From positions 1 through 5,351 of the forward strand of contig DHYQ01000046.1 in the NCBI GenBank assembly GCA_002414205.1: DNA of 5,351 nucleotides. The letters run 5' to 3'. The position numbers and the translations under genes are program-made. Positions 1 to 5,351 of this stretch are shown piece after piece; positions within the stretch are counted from its first letter, which is position 1, and each line of letters opens with the position of its first letter. Origin of the DNA: Gallionellaceae bacterium UBA5126. Its GTDB lineage: Bacteria; Pseudomonadota; Gammaproteobacteria; Burkholderiales; Gallionellaceae. The notes under the pieces were generated by a model. That model made no database searches, was not told the DNA's origin, and worked only from the letters and a program-made list of their open reading frames with translations.

Positions 1-629
1 TTGTAATTGCCCTCGCCGCTGTGACGGGCCTGATGCTCAATATCTACGCTGGTGATGGCCCGCGTGACGTCCAGAATCAGCCCGTCCAGATAGGGGTAGG
101 GGCCGTCATATTGAATCACCTCGGCCACCACCTCGGCGCGCAGGGCCTTGAAGGACGACAGATACAGCCCACGCGGCTTGCCCAGCAAATGCGTCGCCAC
201 CCAGTCGTTGAAGGCACTGCCCCATTGCTTCCAGGCGGCATGCTGGCGGTTCAGGTAGCGGGTGTAGCACACGTCATAGCCCTCTTCCAGCGCCGCCAGC
301 ATGTGGGCAATGGCTTCCGGCGGATGTTGCAAATCGTCGTCCATCGCCACCACATATTGCCCACGGGCCTGGTTCAACCCGGCCAATATGGCATTGTGCT
401 GACTGAAATTGCGCCGCAGCGACACCCCACGCACAAACGGGTAGCGCAGCGCCAGCTCGCGGATCACCGCCCAACTGTTGTCCGGGCTGGCGTCGTTGAC
501 CAGAATCAGCTCGAAACCATGCAGCAAATTCAGCGCGCTGATTTCCTGCTGCACTTTTTCCACCAGCAGCGGCAAAATTGGCGCGCTGCGATACACCGGC
601 ACCACGATGGACAAACTAAGCGGGTTCAT
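1..629 (-). CDS. Family 2 glycosyltransferase, GtrB/ArnC/DPM1-like (3' end truncated by window edge)
   Basis: The reading frame opens at the ATG at 629-627 and runs without a stop to the left edge, giving 209 complete residues. The start follows directly from a good ribosome binding site (GAGGAAA, 640-634). The N-terminus LSIVVPVYRS (4-14) is the first GT-A strand. VNDASPDNS (44-52) is the nucleotide-binding acidic region, and MDDDLQHPP (96-104) is the metal-binding DXD motif typical of polyprenyl-phosphate glycosyltransferases. NFSQHNAILAG lies just before it. SSFKALRAEVV and the terminal RHSGEGNY (202-209) fit the same subfamily, whose members transfer a sugar from a nucleotide donor to undecaprenyl phosphate at the inner membrane. 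These proteins usually continue with two C-terminal membrane helices, which would lie beyond the window. The gene overlaps the preceding SDR gene by 14 nt. Donor and acceptor are unknown. The family call is strong; the lipid-carrier role is inferred from subfamily resemblance. Confidence 0.93.
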   Translation of the reverse strand, partial: MNPLSLSIVVPVYRSAPILPLLVEKVQQEISALNLLHGFELILVNDASPDNSWAVIRELALRYPFVRGVSLRRNFSQHNAILAGLNQARGQYVVAMDDDLQHPPEAIAHMLAALEEGYDVCYTRYLNRQHAAWKQWGSAFNDWVATHLLGKPRGLYLSSFKALRAEVVAEVIQYDGPYPYLDGLILDVTRAITSVDIEHQARHSGEGNY

Positions 630-1311
630 AGTATTTCCTCAGGACACGCACGAGGTAGTCGTGCTCAAAATCAACGCCCAGCTGCGGCAACAGGCGCAGC
701 ATGTCGCTGACCTCAATCGGGTAATGGTAGCCGCGTGGTTCCAGATGATAGACGGCGGGTTTGCCCACGACCTGTTCCATAGCCTGCACGATGTCCCGCA
801 TCGGCAAACAGCGCGGGTTAGCCAGGTTAAACACCCGCCCGCGTGCCGCCGGGTCGGCAATCCAGACATTCGCCAGCGTGACCACATCCGCCACGTCGAT
901 GATGTTGCGATAGGCATGTTGCCACACGGCAAAGCCTTCGCTACGGGCAATGCGGGCGTACAGAAAATTCAGCAGGGTGTGCGGATTAGGCGTGCGTCCA
1001 GCGACTTGCGGCAAGCGCAAAATCAGCGCGCCGGGGTGTTGCTGCACCAGCGCCTCCATCGCCAGCTTGTGCTGCACGTAAGGCATCTGTTGCAACTCGC
1101 CGTCGCCCACACTACAGGTGCCGAAGTACACGAAGGTGGGCACTTGAGCATGCGCCGCCAACGCTGCGGTGAGGCGTTCGCGTTCACGGGCGAACTCGGT
1201 CGCATCGCGGCTGCTGGAATTGGACACCCCCGCCGCGTAGATGCACACCTCGCTGCTGTTTTGCCAATGTGGCGCAAAAGCGCGTGCAATCAGACCGGAG
1301 CCGATAATCAT
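616..1311 (-). CDS. Short NAD(P)-dependent epimerase/dehydratase-like SDR protein
   Basis: This is a 231-residue Rossmann-fold protein, probably modifying a nucleotide sugar (epimerisation, dehydration or reduction) in the cytoplasm. The first strand and the glycine loop start immediately at the N-terminus (MIIGSGLIARAF, 1-12). The loop is GxGxxA rather than the usual GxxGxxG. YAAGVSNS (25-32) matches the second conserved cofactor region. FGTCSV (63-68) supplies the catalytic Ser/Thr position. YVQHK (78-82) is the YxxxK catalytic pair, and RNIIDVADVV (135-144) is a typical extended-SDR segment. Full-length sugar epimerases are usually about 300 residues or more, so the substrate-binding C-terminal part is reduced. 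The ATG overlaps the stop of the upstream SGNH gene (ATGA) and has a good ribosome binding site, and no alternative in-frame start is visible nearby upstream. The reaction and the substrate cannot be assigned. It could instead be a reductase such as an RmlD-like enzyme. Confidence 0.87.
   Translation of the reverse strand: MIIGSGLIARAFAPHWQNSSEVCIYAAGVSNSSSRDATEFARERERLTAALAAHAQVPTFVYFGTCSVGDGELQQMPYVQHKLAMEALVQQHPGALILRLPQVAGRTPNPHTLLNFLYARIARSEGFAVWQHAYRNIIDVADVVTLANVWIADPAARGRVFNLANPRCLPMRDIVQAMEQVVGKPAVYHLEPRGYHYPIEVSDMLRLLPQLGVDFEHDYLVRVLRKYYEPA
634..640 (-). promoter_or_regulatory. Ribosome binding site of the GT2 gene, inside the SDR gene
   Basis: GAGGAAA on the minus strand lies 4 nt before the ATG at 629 (7 nt from the GAGG core). 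It is embedded in the last codons of the SDR gene and fixes the GT2 start despite the 14-nt overlap of the two genes. Confidence 0.7.
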
Positions 1312-2510
1312 GGCGTCTTCCCCGCATATAAACCCGGCGCGGGCAGGTGCACTTGACCGTCACGCATCTGCGCCAGCCGTTGCCAGTAATCGCCCCAGAT
1401 TTTCTGGTAGCAGGACGGCACGGCGTGGTGCTGGTCGATGAATTCCTGCGCCACGCAGCCGAAGCGCTCGCTTTGCCCGGCGTCAAAAATCACCAGCCGC
1501 TCGCGCTGCGCCCAATCGCCCAGCGCCTGCTTGGTGCGACGCAAATACGCACCGTACTGCGGATGTTGCACAAAGCCTTGCTCCATGCCGGTCAGCAGCG
1601 GCGGCATAAACAAAATCACCGCGCCACCACGCTGCTCCACCCGCCGCGCCAGTGTGGCAATGCGCGCCAGCAACTCGGCATTCGGCTCGCCTTGGGTGCG
1701 GGAAATGTTGCCCGCGTATTTTGAGCTGGCGACCAGCGCATTCGCCACCAGCGGCGCGGCATTGCCGACGCGCTCGGATTCGGCGAAATTGGCGCTGCCG
1801 TCCCAGGCCAGCCCAGCGCAACGGCCACGGTACAGGGTGTCAAAATCCCGCGCCCACTGCCCGTCCGGGCAACGATAGGGATCGCTGGCGGCTTGTAAAA
1901 AATACTGGCGGAAGGCGCTGGCGGGCTGCGGGCTGCGCATGACGTCGCGGAAAATGCCGGCCAGCCCGGCGATGCGCGGGTAAGACAGCGCTTCCAGCAG
2001 GCGCTGGCGCAGGCTAATCGGCGGGGTGGTTAGATGGTCGAAATCCGGGCGGGCCATATTGGCCGGTTTGCTCTGGCGCGGGTCAAACAAAAAGCCCACC
2101 GACCAGTCCAGCGGAATGACCAGCCAGCGCAATGTCGGCTGTTGATCCAGTAGGGCTTCCGCCTCGCGCACCGCTTCGTGCAACTCGTGGCCGTGCTGGG
2201 CGTAGTTGTACAGCTTCATCGGCGCGGGGAATAGCGTCGTGGGAATCGTTTCCGCCGTCGAAGCACCGAAAATCACTCCGTTGAGCTGCGGCAACTCGTC
2301 ATTCAGCCGCGCCAGTTTGAACAACCCGTCGCTACCGGTGGTGGGCAGATAGGCTCTTCCATGTGACTGGCGCTGCCATTCCGCCGCCGTGCGCACCTTG
2401 TTGCCGTCGTCCAGGGTGTAGCGCCCCAGCAGCAGGTTGAGCAGCAGCACCGGCAACAGCGTCAGCAACGCCGCCAGCAACAGGATGAGGTTATAACGAC
2501 GGCTGGGCAT
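1308..2510 (-). CDS. Membrane-anchored SGNH-hydrolase-like protein, putative partner of the MBOAT acyltransferase
   Basis: This is a 400-residue protein. A short basic N-terminus (MPSRR) is followed by one strongly hydrophobic segment (about 7-29), which suggests an inner-membrane anchor with the rest in the periplasm. VIFGASTAE (79-87) resembles SGNH block I, with S84 as candidate nucleophile and GAS in place of the usual GDS. FIDQHH (357-362) resembles the Asp-x-x-His block V, with D359 and H361 or H362 completing a Ser-His-Asp triad. YNYAQHGHE (101-109) and WLVIPLDW (129-136) fit the intervening core strands seen in AlgJ- and DltD-type partners of MBOAT enzymes. Overall similarity to any named member is weak, so no symbol is given. 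Four cysteines (214, 231, 352, 367) lie in the predicted periplasmic part. I chose the ATG at 2510 because it overlaps the MBOAT stop (TGATG) and begins the anchor. The open frame extends to 2696, but that extra part is low-complexity Arg/Ala/Pro sequence inside the MBOAT gene. The likely role is acyl transfer to, or acyl removal from, a surface glycan. Confidence 0.82.
   Translation of the reverse strand: MPSRRYNLILLLAALLTLLPVLLLNLLLGRYTLDDGNKVRTAAEWQRQSHGRAYLPTTGSDGLFKLARLNDELPQLNGVIFGASTAETIPTTLFPAPMKLYNYAQHGHELHEAVREAEALLDQQPTLRWLVIPLDWSVGFLFDPRQSKPANMARPDFDHLTTPPISLRQRLLEALSYPRIAGLAGIFRDVMRSPQPASAFRQYFLQAASDPYRCPDGQWARDFDTLYRGRCAGLAWDGSANFAESERVGNAAPLVANALVASSKYAGNISRTQGEPNAELLARIATLARRVEQRGGAVILFMPPLLTGMEQGFVQHPQYGAYLRRTKQALGDWAQRERLVIFDAGQSERFGCVAQEFIDQHHAVPSCYQKIWGDYWQRLAQMRDGQVHLPAPGLYAGKTP
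1317..1323 (-). promoter_or_regulatory. Ribosome binding site of the SDR gene, inside the SGNH gene
   Basis: GGGGAAG on the minus strand lies 5 nt before the ATG at 1311, within the last codons of the SGNH gene. It supports the very short N-terminus of the SDR protein and, with the ATGA stop/start overlap, suggests coupled translation. Confidence 0.65.
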
Positions 2511-2512
2511 CA
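2508..2512 (-). promoter_or_regulatory. TGATG stop/start junction between the MBOAT and SGNH genes
   Basis: On the minus strand the MBOAT stop TGA and the SGNH start ATG share one base (2510). No clear Shine-Dalgarno precedes this ATG, so the SGNH gene probably depends on ribosomes finishing the MBOAT gene. That would fit the two products being made together. The junction is seen directly; the coupling is inferred. Confidence 0.6.
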
Positions 2513-4045
2513 GAACTGGAAGTACAAAAACGCCGACTGGCGGTTGAGGTTGATGATGGCGACAAAGGCCAACGCCCATACCAGCAGCGCGGCGGGCACG
2601 CTGGGCCGCCACAACAGGCGCTTGGCCGCGCCGGGCGGCATGTCCAGCGCGGGTTGGTGCGCCGCCAGGATTTGCTGGGTGTTGGGCGCAAACCACACAA
2701 TCAGCAAGCTAATCCACACCCAGTTCAACGCGCCGGTCGGCAACAAGCCGTGTTGCGGGGTAAAGGCCACGCCCTGCGCCACCAACCAAGAGCCGACCGC
2801 GCCCCATTTCGGCAGCCAGGCATCCGGCAATTCCAGGCCGTTGCCACCCAGCATGGCGTGCAACAGCACCCAGGCGGAATGGAAATCACTGGCGCGGAAA
2901 AACACCCAGGCCACCACCACCAGCAAAAAGGTCAGCAGCACCGACAACGCATGCGCTGGGCGCGGTAGTGGCTGCTGCGGGTTTTGCCCCAAGCGGCAAC
3001 GCAGCGCGTGCCAAGCGTGGTTGGCGGTCAAATACGCCCCATGCAGCGCACCCCACACCACAAACGTCCAACCCGCGCCGTGCCACAGCCCGCCCAGCAA
3101 CATGGTGGCGAACAAATTGCCATAGCGGCGCAAAGTACCGTGGCGGTTTCCGCCCAGCGGGATGTACAGGTAGTCGCGCAAAAAGCGTGACAAGGTGATA
3201 TGCCAGCGCCGCCAAAAGTCGATGATGTTGACTGCCTTGTACGGCGAATGAAAATTCAGCGGCAGCGTGACACCAAACATGCGCGACAGGCCAATCGCCA
3301 TATCCGAGTAGCCGGAAAAGTCGAAATACAGTTGCAGGCTGTAGCACAGCGCGCCGCCCCAAGCTTCAATCAGCGTCGGCGCAACGCCAGCGGCAGGCGC
3401 GTCAAACACCGGCGCGACATACCCCGCCAGCCCATCAGCCAGCATGACTTTTTTGAACAAGCCAAGGCAGAAAATCGTTAGCCCAACGGCCAGATTTTCG
3501 TGGCTGAAGCGATAGGTTTCCACCCGCGCAAACTGCGGCATCATTTCCTTGTGGTGCAGCACCGGCCCGGCAATCAAGTGCGGGAAGTACGTGACGAACA
3601 AGACGTAGTGGATAAAGTTGTATTCCTTCACCTTGCCCTGGTAGGTATCGACCAGAAAAGCGATTTGGGTAAAGGTAAAGAAGGAAATTCCCAAGGGCAG
3701 GATGATCGTGCCCAACGACCAATGCGTCCCGGCTAGGCTGTTGACGCTATCTAGGAAGAAGTTGGCGTATTTGTAATAAGCCAGCAGCGCCAAATCCACA
3801 CCGATTGCCAACACCAGCACGGACTTTTTCCCCGTGTCGGCAATGCGGCGACCAAACCAGTAATTGCCGATAATAGACGCCAGCAGCAGTCCGACATAGA
3901 CCGGATTCCAGTAGCCATAAAAAAACAGCGACGCCGCCGCCAGCCAGGCCGCCGCTGCGTCACGCCGCCAGCGCGCCAACTGGAAAAACCCAATCAGCAC
4001 CAGCGGCAGGTAGAGGAAGATAAAGCCGTAGGAGTTGAACAGCAT
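2510..4045 (-). CDS. MBOAT family membrane O-acyltransferase (AlgI/DltB/PatA type)
   Basis: This 511-residue polytopic inner-membrane protein has about 10-12 predicted hydrophobic segments (for example about 9-24, 75-92, 112-133, 185-207, 366-383 and 482-500). Signature stretches occur in the family order: LPLGISFFTF (116-125), YFPHLIAGPV (153-162), YFDFSGYSDMAIGL (240-253), NFHSPYKA (264-271), DFWRRWHITLSRFLRDYL (276-293), IPLGGNR (295-301) and LGGLWHGAGWTFVVWG (317-332). H282 and H322 are the two conserved histidines; H322, in the WHG motif, is the residue normally regarded as catalytic. VFFRASDF (381-388) is another common family element. Length is normal for AlgI-like enzymes. Such proteins pass an acyl group, usually acetyl, from a cytoplasmic donor across the membrane to a polysaccharide acceptor, often with an SGNH partner, and one is encoded immediately downstream here. 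The ATG lies 9 nt after the methyltransferase stop, without an obvious Shine-Dalgarno. Family identity is near certain; the acyl group and acceptor are not determinable. Confidence 0.97.
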   Translation of the reverse strand: MLFNSYGFIFLYLPLVLIGFFQLARWRRDAAAAWLAAASLFFYGYWNPVYVGLLLASIIGNYWFGRRIADTGKKSVLVLAIGVDLALLAYYKYANFFLDSVNSLAGTHWSLGTIILPLGISFFTFTQIAFLVDTYQGKVKEYNFIHYVLFVTYFPHLIAGPVLHHKEMMPQFARVETYRFSHENLAVGLTIFCLGLFKKVMLADGLAGYVAPVFDAPAAGVAPTLIEAWGGALCYSLQLYFDFSGYSDMAIGLSRMFGVTLPLNFHSPYKAVNIIDFWRRWHITLSRFLRDYLYIPLGGNRHGTLRRYGNLFATMLLGGLWHGAGWTFVVWGALHGAYLTANHAWHALRCRLGQNPQQPLPRPAHALSVLLTFLLVVVAWVFFRASDFHSAWVLLHAMLGGNGLELPDAWLPKWGAVGSWLVAQGVAFTPQHGLLPTGALNWVWISLLIVWFAPNTQQILAAHQPALDMPPGAAKRLLWRPSVPAALLVWALAFVAIINLNRQSAFLYFQF

Positions 4046-4054
4046 GGGCCGTTG

Positions 4055-4762
4055 TTACGCGGTTTTGTGGCGCAGCACGTAGATGATGACTTCGCCGAAG
4101 TAGGGGATTTCGCCCTGCATTTCCGGCGGCAGTTGCGCGGTGAACCACGGGCGCAGCAGGTTTTTCACGGCACGCAGCAACCACCAATCGCCGATGCGGT
4201 TTACCGCGACTTCGACGATTTCCAGCCCGGCACGGGCCGCCGCGCCCCGGAAGAACACCATGTCGATGGGCAGCAAATGGCCGGAGGTTTTTTCGCCCGG
4301 CGCGACCGGGTGGAAGTAGCGGTGGAAGCCCTTGGTATAAAGCGTGCGGCGCGAGCGCAGGCTATCGACGTTGGGCGTGGACAGGATGATGCAGCCGCCG
4401 GGTTTCGTCACACGGGCGCATTCGCGCAGGAAGAAGGAGGGGTTTTCCAGATGCTCGATGCCTTCGATGGTGACGAGCAAATCCTGGCTGGCGTCGGCCA
4501 GCGGCAGACCGGCATTCACATCGGCCAGCACGCGCTGACTGGGATTGTGCAGAAACGGCTCGACAGCGGCCACGTCAATGGCGGTCACTTTCATCCCGGC
4601 AGTAGCCAAGTGGGCGGAAAACGAACCCGCGCCGCAAGGCACGTCGCTGGCGGTTTTGCCTTGCGGTTGCGGCACATATTTTTGCACCAGCTCGGACACG
4701 CGGGCGTGGGTGTTGGGGGCGGCGGCGTGGGCGGGCCAGTCGGTTTGAGGGGTGGTATTCAT
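4055..4762 (-). CDS. Class I SAM-dependent methyltransferase
   Basis: This is a 235-residue soluble protein with a Methyltransf_11/23-type Rossmann domain. SDVPCGAGSFS (39-49) is SAM-binding motif I in a PCGxG variant. VTAIDVAAVE (59-68) holds the acidic residue at the end of strand 2 (D63). ADVNAGLPLAD (80-90) fits motif II. TIEGIEHLENP (98-108) and RVTKPGGCIILSTPN (117-131) are the motif IV and post-motif segments seen in UbiG-like and surface-polysaccharide methyltransferases. The C-terminal 100 residues form the variable substrate region, including a Trp/Arg-rich stretch (GDWWLLRAVKNLLRPW, 191-206). I chose the ATG at 4762 because GAGG sits 5 nt upstream and just after the stop of the GT4 gene. 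A longer frame to 4822 would overlap that gene by 50 nt and adds nothing conserved. In this context it probably methylates a sugar or glycan end, but the methyl acceptor cannot be identified. Confidence 0.92.
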   Translation of the reverse strand: MNTTPQTDWPAHAAAPNTHARVSELVQKYVPQPQGKTASDVPCGAGSFSAHLATAGMKVTAIDVAAVEPFLHNPSQRVLADVNAGLPLADASQDLLVTIEGIEHLENPSFFLRECARVTKPGGCIILSTPNVDSLRSRRTLYTKGFHRYFHPVAPGEKTSGHLLPIDMVFFRGAAARAGLEIVEVAVNRIGDWWLLRAVKNLLRPWFTAQLPPEMQGEIPYFGEVIIYVLRHKTA

Positions 4763-4767
4763 GTGAG

Positions 4768-4771
4768 CCTC
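4768..4771 (-). promoter_or_regulatory. Ribosome binding site of the methyltransferase gene
   Basis: GAGG on the minus strand sits one base after the GT4 stop codon and 5 nt before the ATG at 4762. It decides that start over the upstream in-frame ATG at 4822, which lies inside the GT4 gene. Confidence 0.7.
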
Positions 4772-4772
4772 G

Positions 4773-5351
4773 TTATTGTTGTTCGTCAGCGGGCAAGCTG
4801 ACCTGTTGATAGACCGCCACATATTCCCGCGCCATGTCTTGCCAACTGCGGGCGAAAGGCGGGATGGGGTCGGGGCGATCCAGTTGTTGTTGCACGGCGG
4901 CAGCCCAGTCGGCCAGCGGGGCGTCCAGCGCCAGCACCGCGCCGTTGTCGGCAGTCACTTGCGCCTTTGCGCCGCAGCGACTGGAAATCACCACCGGCAC
5001 GGCGGCGGCCAGCGCTTCGCTAATCACCATGCCATACGGCTCGGCGCGGGCCGGGTGCAGCAGCACGTCGAATTCCGGCAGATGGGCGTTGTCCGTGCGC
5101 CAGCCCAGCAGGCGGTAGCTGTCGGCGGGCCAGTCGGCGAACAAATGGCGAATCTCGTCTTCCTTGGGGCCGACCACCCAGAATTGCAGGTCGGGGCGGG
5201 TTTTACGCAATTCCGCCAGGATGCTCACCGCCAGCGGCAAGCCCTTGCGCGGCCATTCGTAGCCGACGAAACCGACCACGCCGCCGCGTGGCGGCACGGT
5301 GCGCGCCGGGCGGCGGACATCCACCGCCACGCCGGGCACGATGGGCGCGGT
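4773..5351 (-). CDS. GT4-family (GT-B fold) glycosyltransferase, C-terminal part (5' end truncated by window edge)
   Basis: The frame is open from the right edge and ends at TAA (4775-4773), giving 192 residues. This is the donor-binding half of a GT-B retaining glycosyltransferase. IVPGVAVD (4-11) corresponds to the usual PNGVD junction between the two domains. GVVGFVGYEWPRKG (24-37) contains the conserved basic pair (R35, K36) near the nucleotide-sugar phosphates. LQFWVVGP (55-62) is a core strand. EPYGMVISE (104-112) is the EX7E motif with E104 and E112, and PVVISSRCGA (119-128) follows as expected. The N-terminal acceptor domain, normally another 170-200 residues, must lie beyond the window. 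A GTG at 5339 could be mistaken for a start, but conserved sequence continues upstream of it. The gene is followed after 10 nt by the methyltransferase. The sugar donor and acceptor are unknown. Confidence 0.93.
   Translation of the reverse strand, partial: TAPIVPGVAVDVRRPARTVPPRGGVVGFVGYEWPRKGLPLAVSILAELRKTRPDLQFWVVGPKEDEIRHLFADWPADSYRLLGWRTDNAHLPEFDVLLHPARAEPYGMVISEALAAAVPVVISSRCGAKAQVTADNGAVLALDAPLADWAAAVQQQLDRPDPIPPFARSWQDMAREYVAVYQQVSLPADEQQ

Noticed and set aside
21..710. Long plus-strand open frame (229 codons) opposite the GT2 gene
   Set aside because: It is antisense to a clearly conserved glycosyltransferase. Its translation is rich in Gln, His and Arg with no recognisable motif, which is a typical shadow in GC-rich DNA.
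478..1356. Plus-strand open frame of 292 codons opposite the SDR and GT2 genes
   Set aside because: It is longer than the SDR gene but lies across two conserved minus-strand genes, shows no family features and has biased His/Gln/Arg/Ala content. The minus strand carries the YxxxK and cofactor motifs.
2511..2696. Possible 62-residue N-terminal extension of the SGNH protein
   Set aside because: It would overlap the MBOAT gene by 187 nt, is low-complexity Arg/Ala/Pro sequence and would put the membrane anchor in mid-protein. The ATG at 2510, in the TGATG junction, is better.
4046..4054. The 9-nt gap between the methyltransferase and MBOAT genes, considered as a promoter or terminator
   Set aside because: It is too short, and no inverted repeat followed by a T-run or promoter elements is visible around it.
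4715..4735. G-rich GGC/GGG run near the start of the methyltransferase gene, considered as a repeat or G-quadruplex
   Set aside because: It encodes an Ala/Pro-rich N-terminal linker on the minus strand, is short and irregular, and can be explained by codon bias.
4052..4801. Plus-strand open frame of 249 codons nearly coextensive with the methyltransferase
   Set aside because: It has a Gly/His/Arg-rich translation without domains, opposite a gene with clear SAM-binding motifs.
4763..4822. Upstream in-frame start for the methyltransferase at 4822
   Set aside because: The added 20 residues lie mostly inside the GT4 gene and carry nothing conserved; the ATG at 4762 has a properly spaced GAGG.
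5337..5339. GTG as the start of the GT4 gene
   Set aside because: The frame stays open to the window edge with family-like sequence (TAPIVPGV), and the N-terminal GT-B domain would be missing. It is an internal valine.

Overview
This 5.35 kb window is GC-rich, and coding sequence fills almost all of it. Every gene I can support lies on the minus strand, so the biological reading order runs from high to low coordinates. The composition, gene density and families present suggest a Gram-negative bacterium, most likely a proteobacterium. No marker gene allows a finer placement, so this is an inference only.

In transcription order there are six genes: (1) the C-terminal part of a GT4-family glycosyltransferase, cut by the right edge (5351-4773); (2) a small class I SAM-dependent methyltransferase (4762-4055); (3) an MBOAT membrane O-acyltransferase of the AlgI/DltB/PatA type (4045-2510); (4) a membrane-anchored SGNH-hydrolase-like protein (2510-1308); (5) a short NAD(P)-dependent epimerase/dehydratase-like SDR (1311-616); (6) the N-terminal 209 residues of a GtrB/ArnC/DPM1-type family 2 glycosyltransferase, cut by the left edge (629-1). 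The junctions are +10 nt, +9 nt, 1-nt overlap (TGATG), 4-nt overlap (ATGA) and 14-nt overlap. This is a single, probably translationally coupled operon segment. No promoter, terminator, RNA gene, repeat, mobile element or CRISPR array is visible, and no gap exceeds 10 nt.

The segment looks like part of a cell-surface polysaccharide locus (exopolysaccharide, O-antigen or similar). The GT4 enzyme would add a sugar from a nucleotide-sugar donor. The SDR would modify a sugar. The GT2 enzyme probably makes or uses a polyprenyl-phosphate-linked sugar. The methyltransferase may methylate the glycan. The MBOAT/SGNH pair is a good candidate for a two-protein O-acyl (probably O-acetyl) transfer system that moves acyl groups across the inner membrane onto the glycan. 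The sugar identities cannot be read from the sequence. I see no clearly new kind of system. The points most worth a second look are the MBOAT/SGNH pair, with its cysteines around the putative catalytic loop, and the very short SDR coupled to the GT2 gene.
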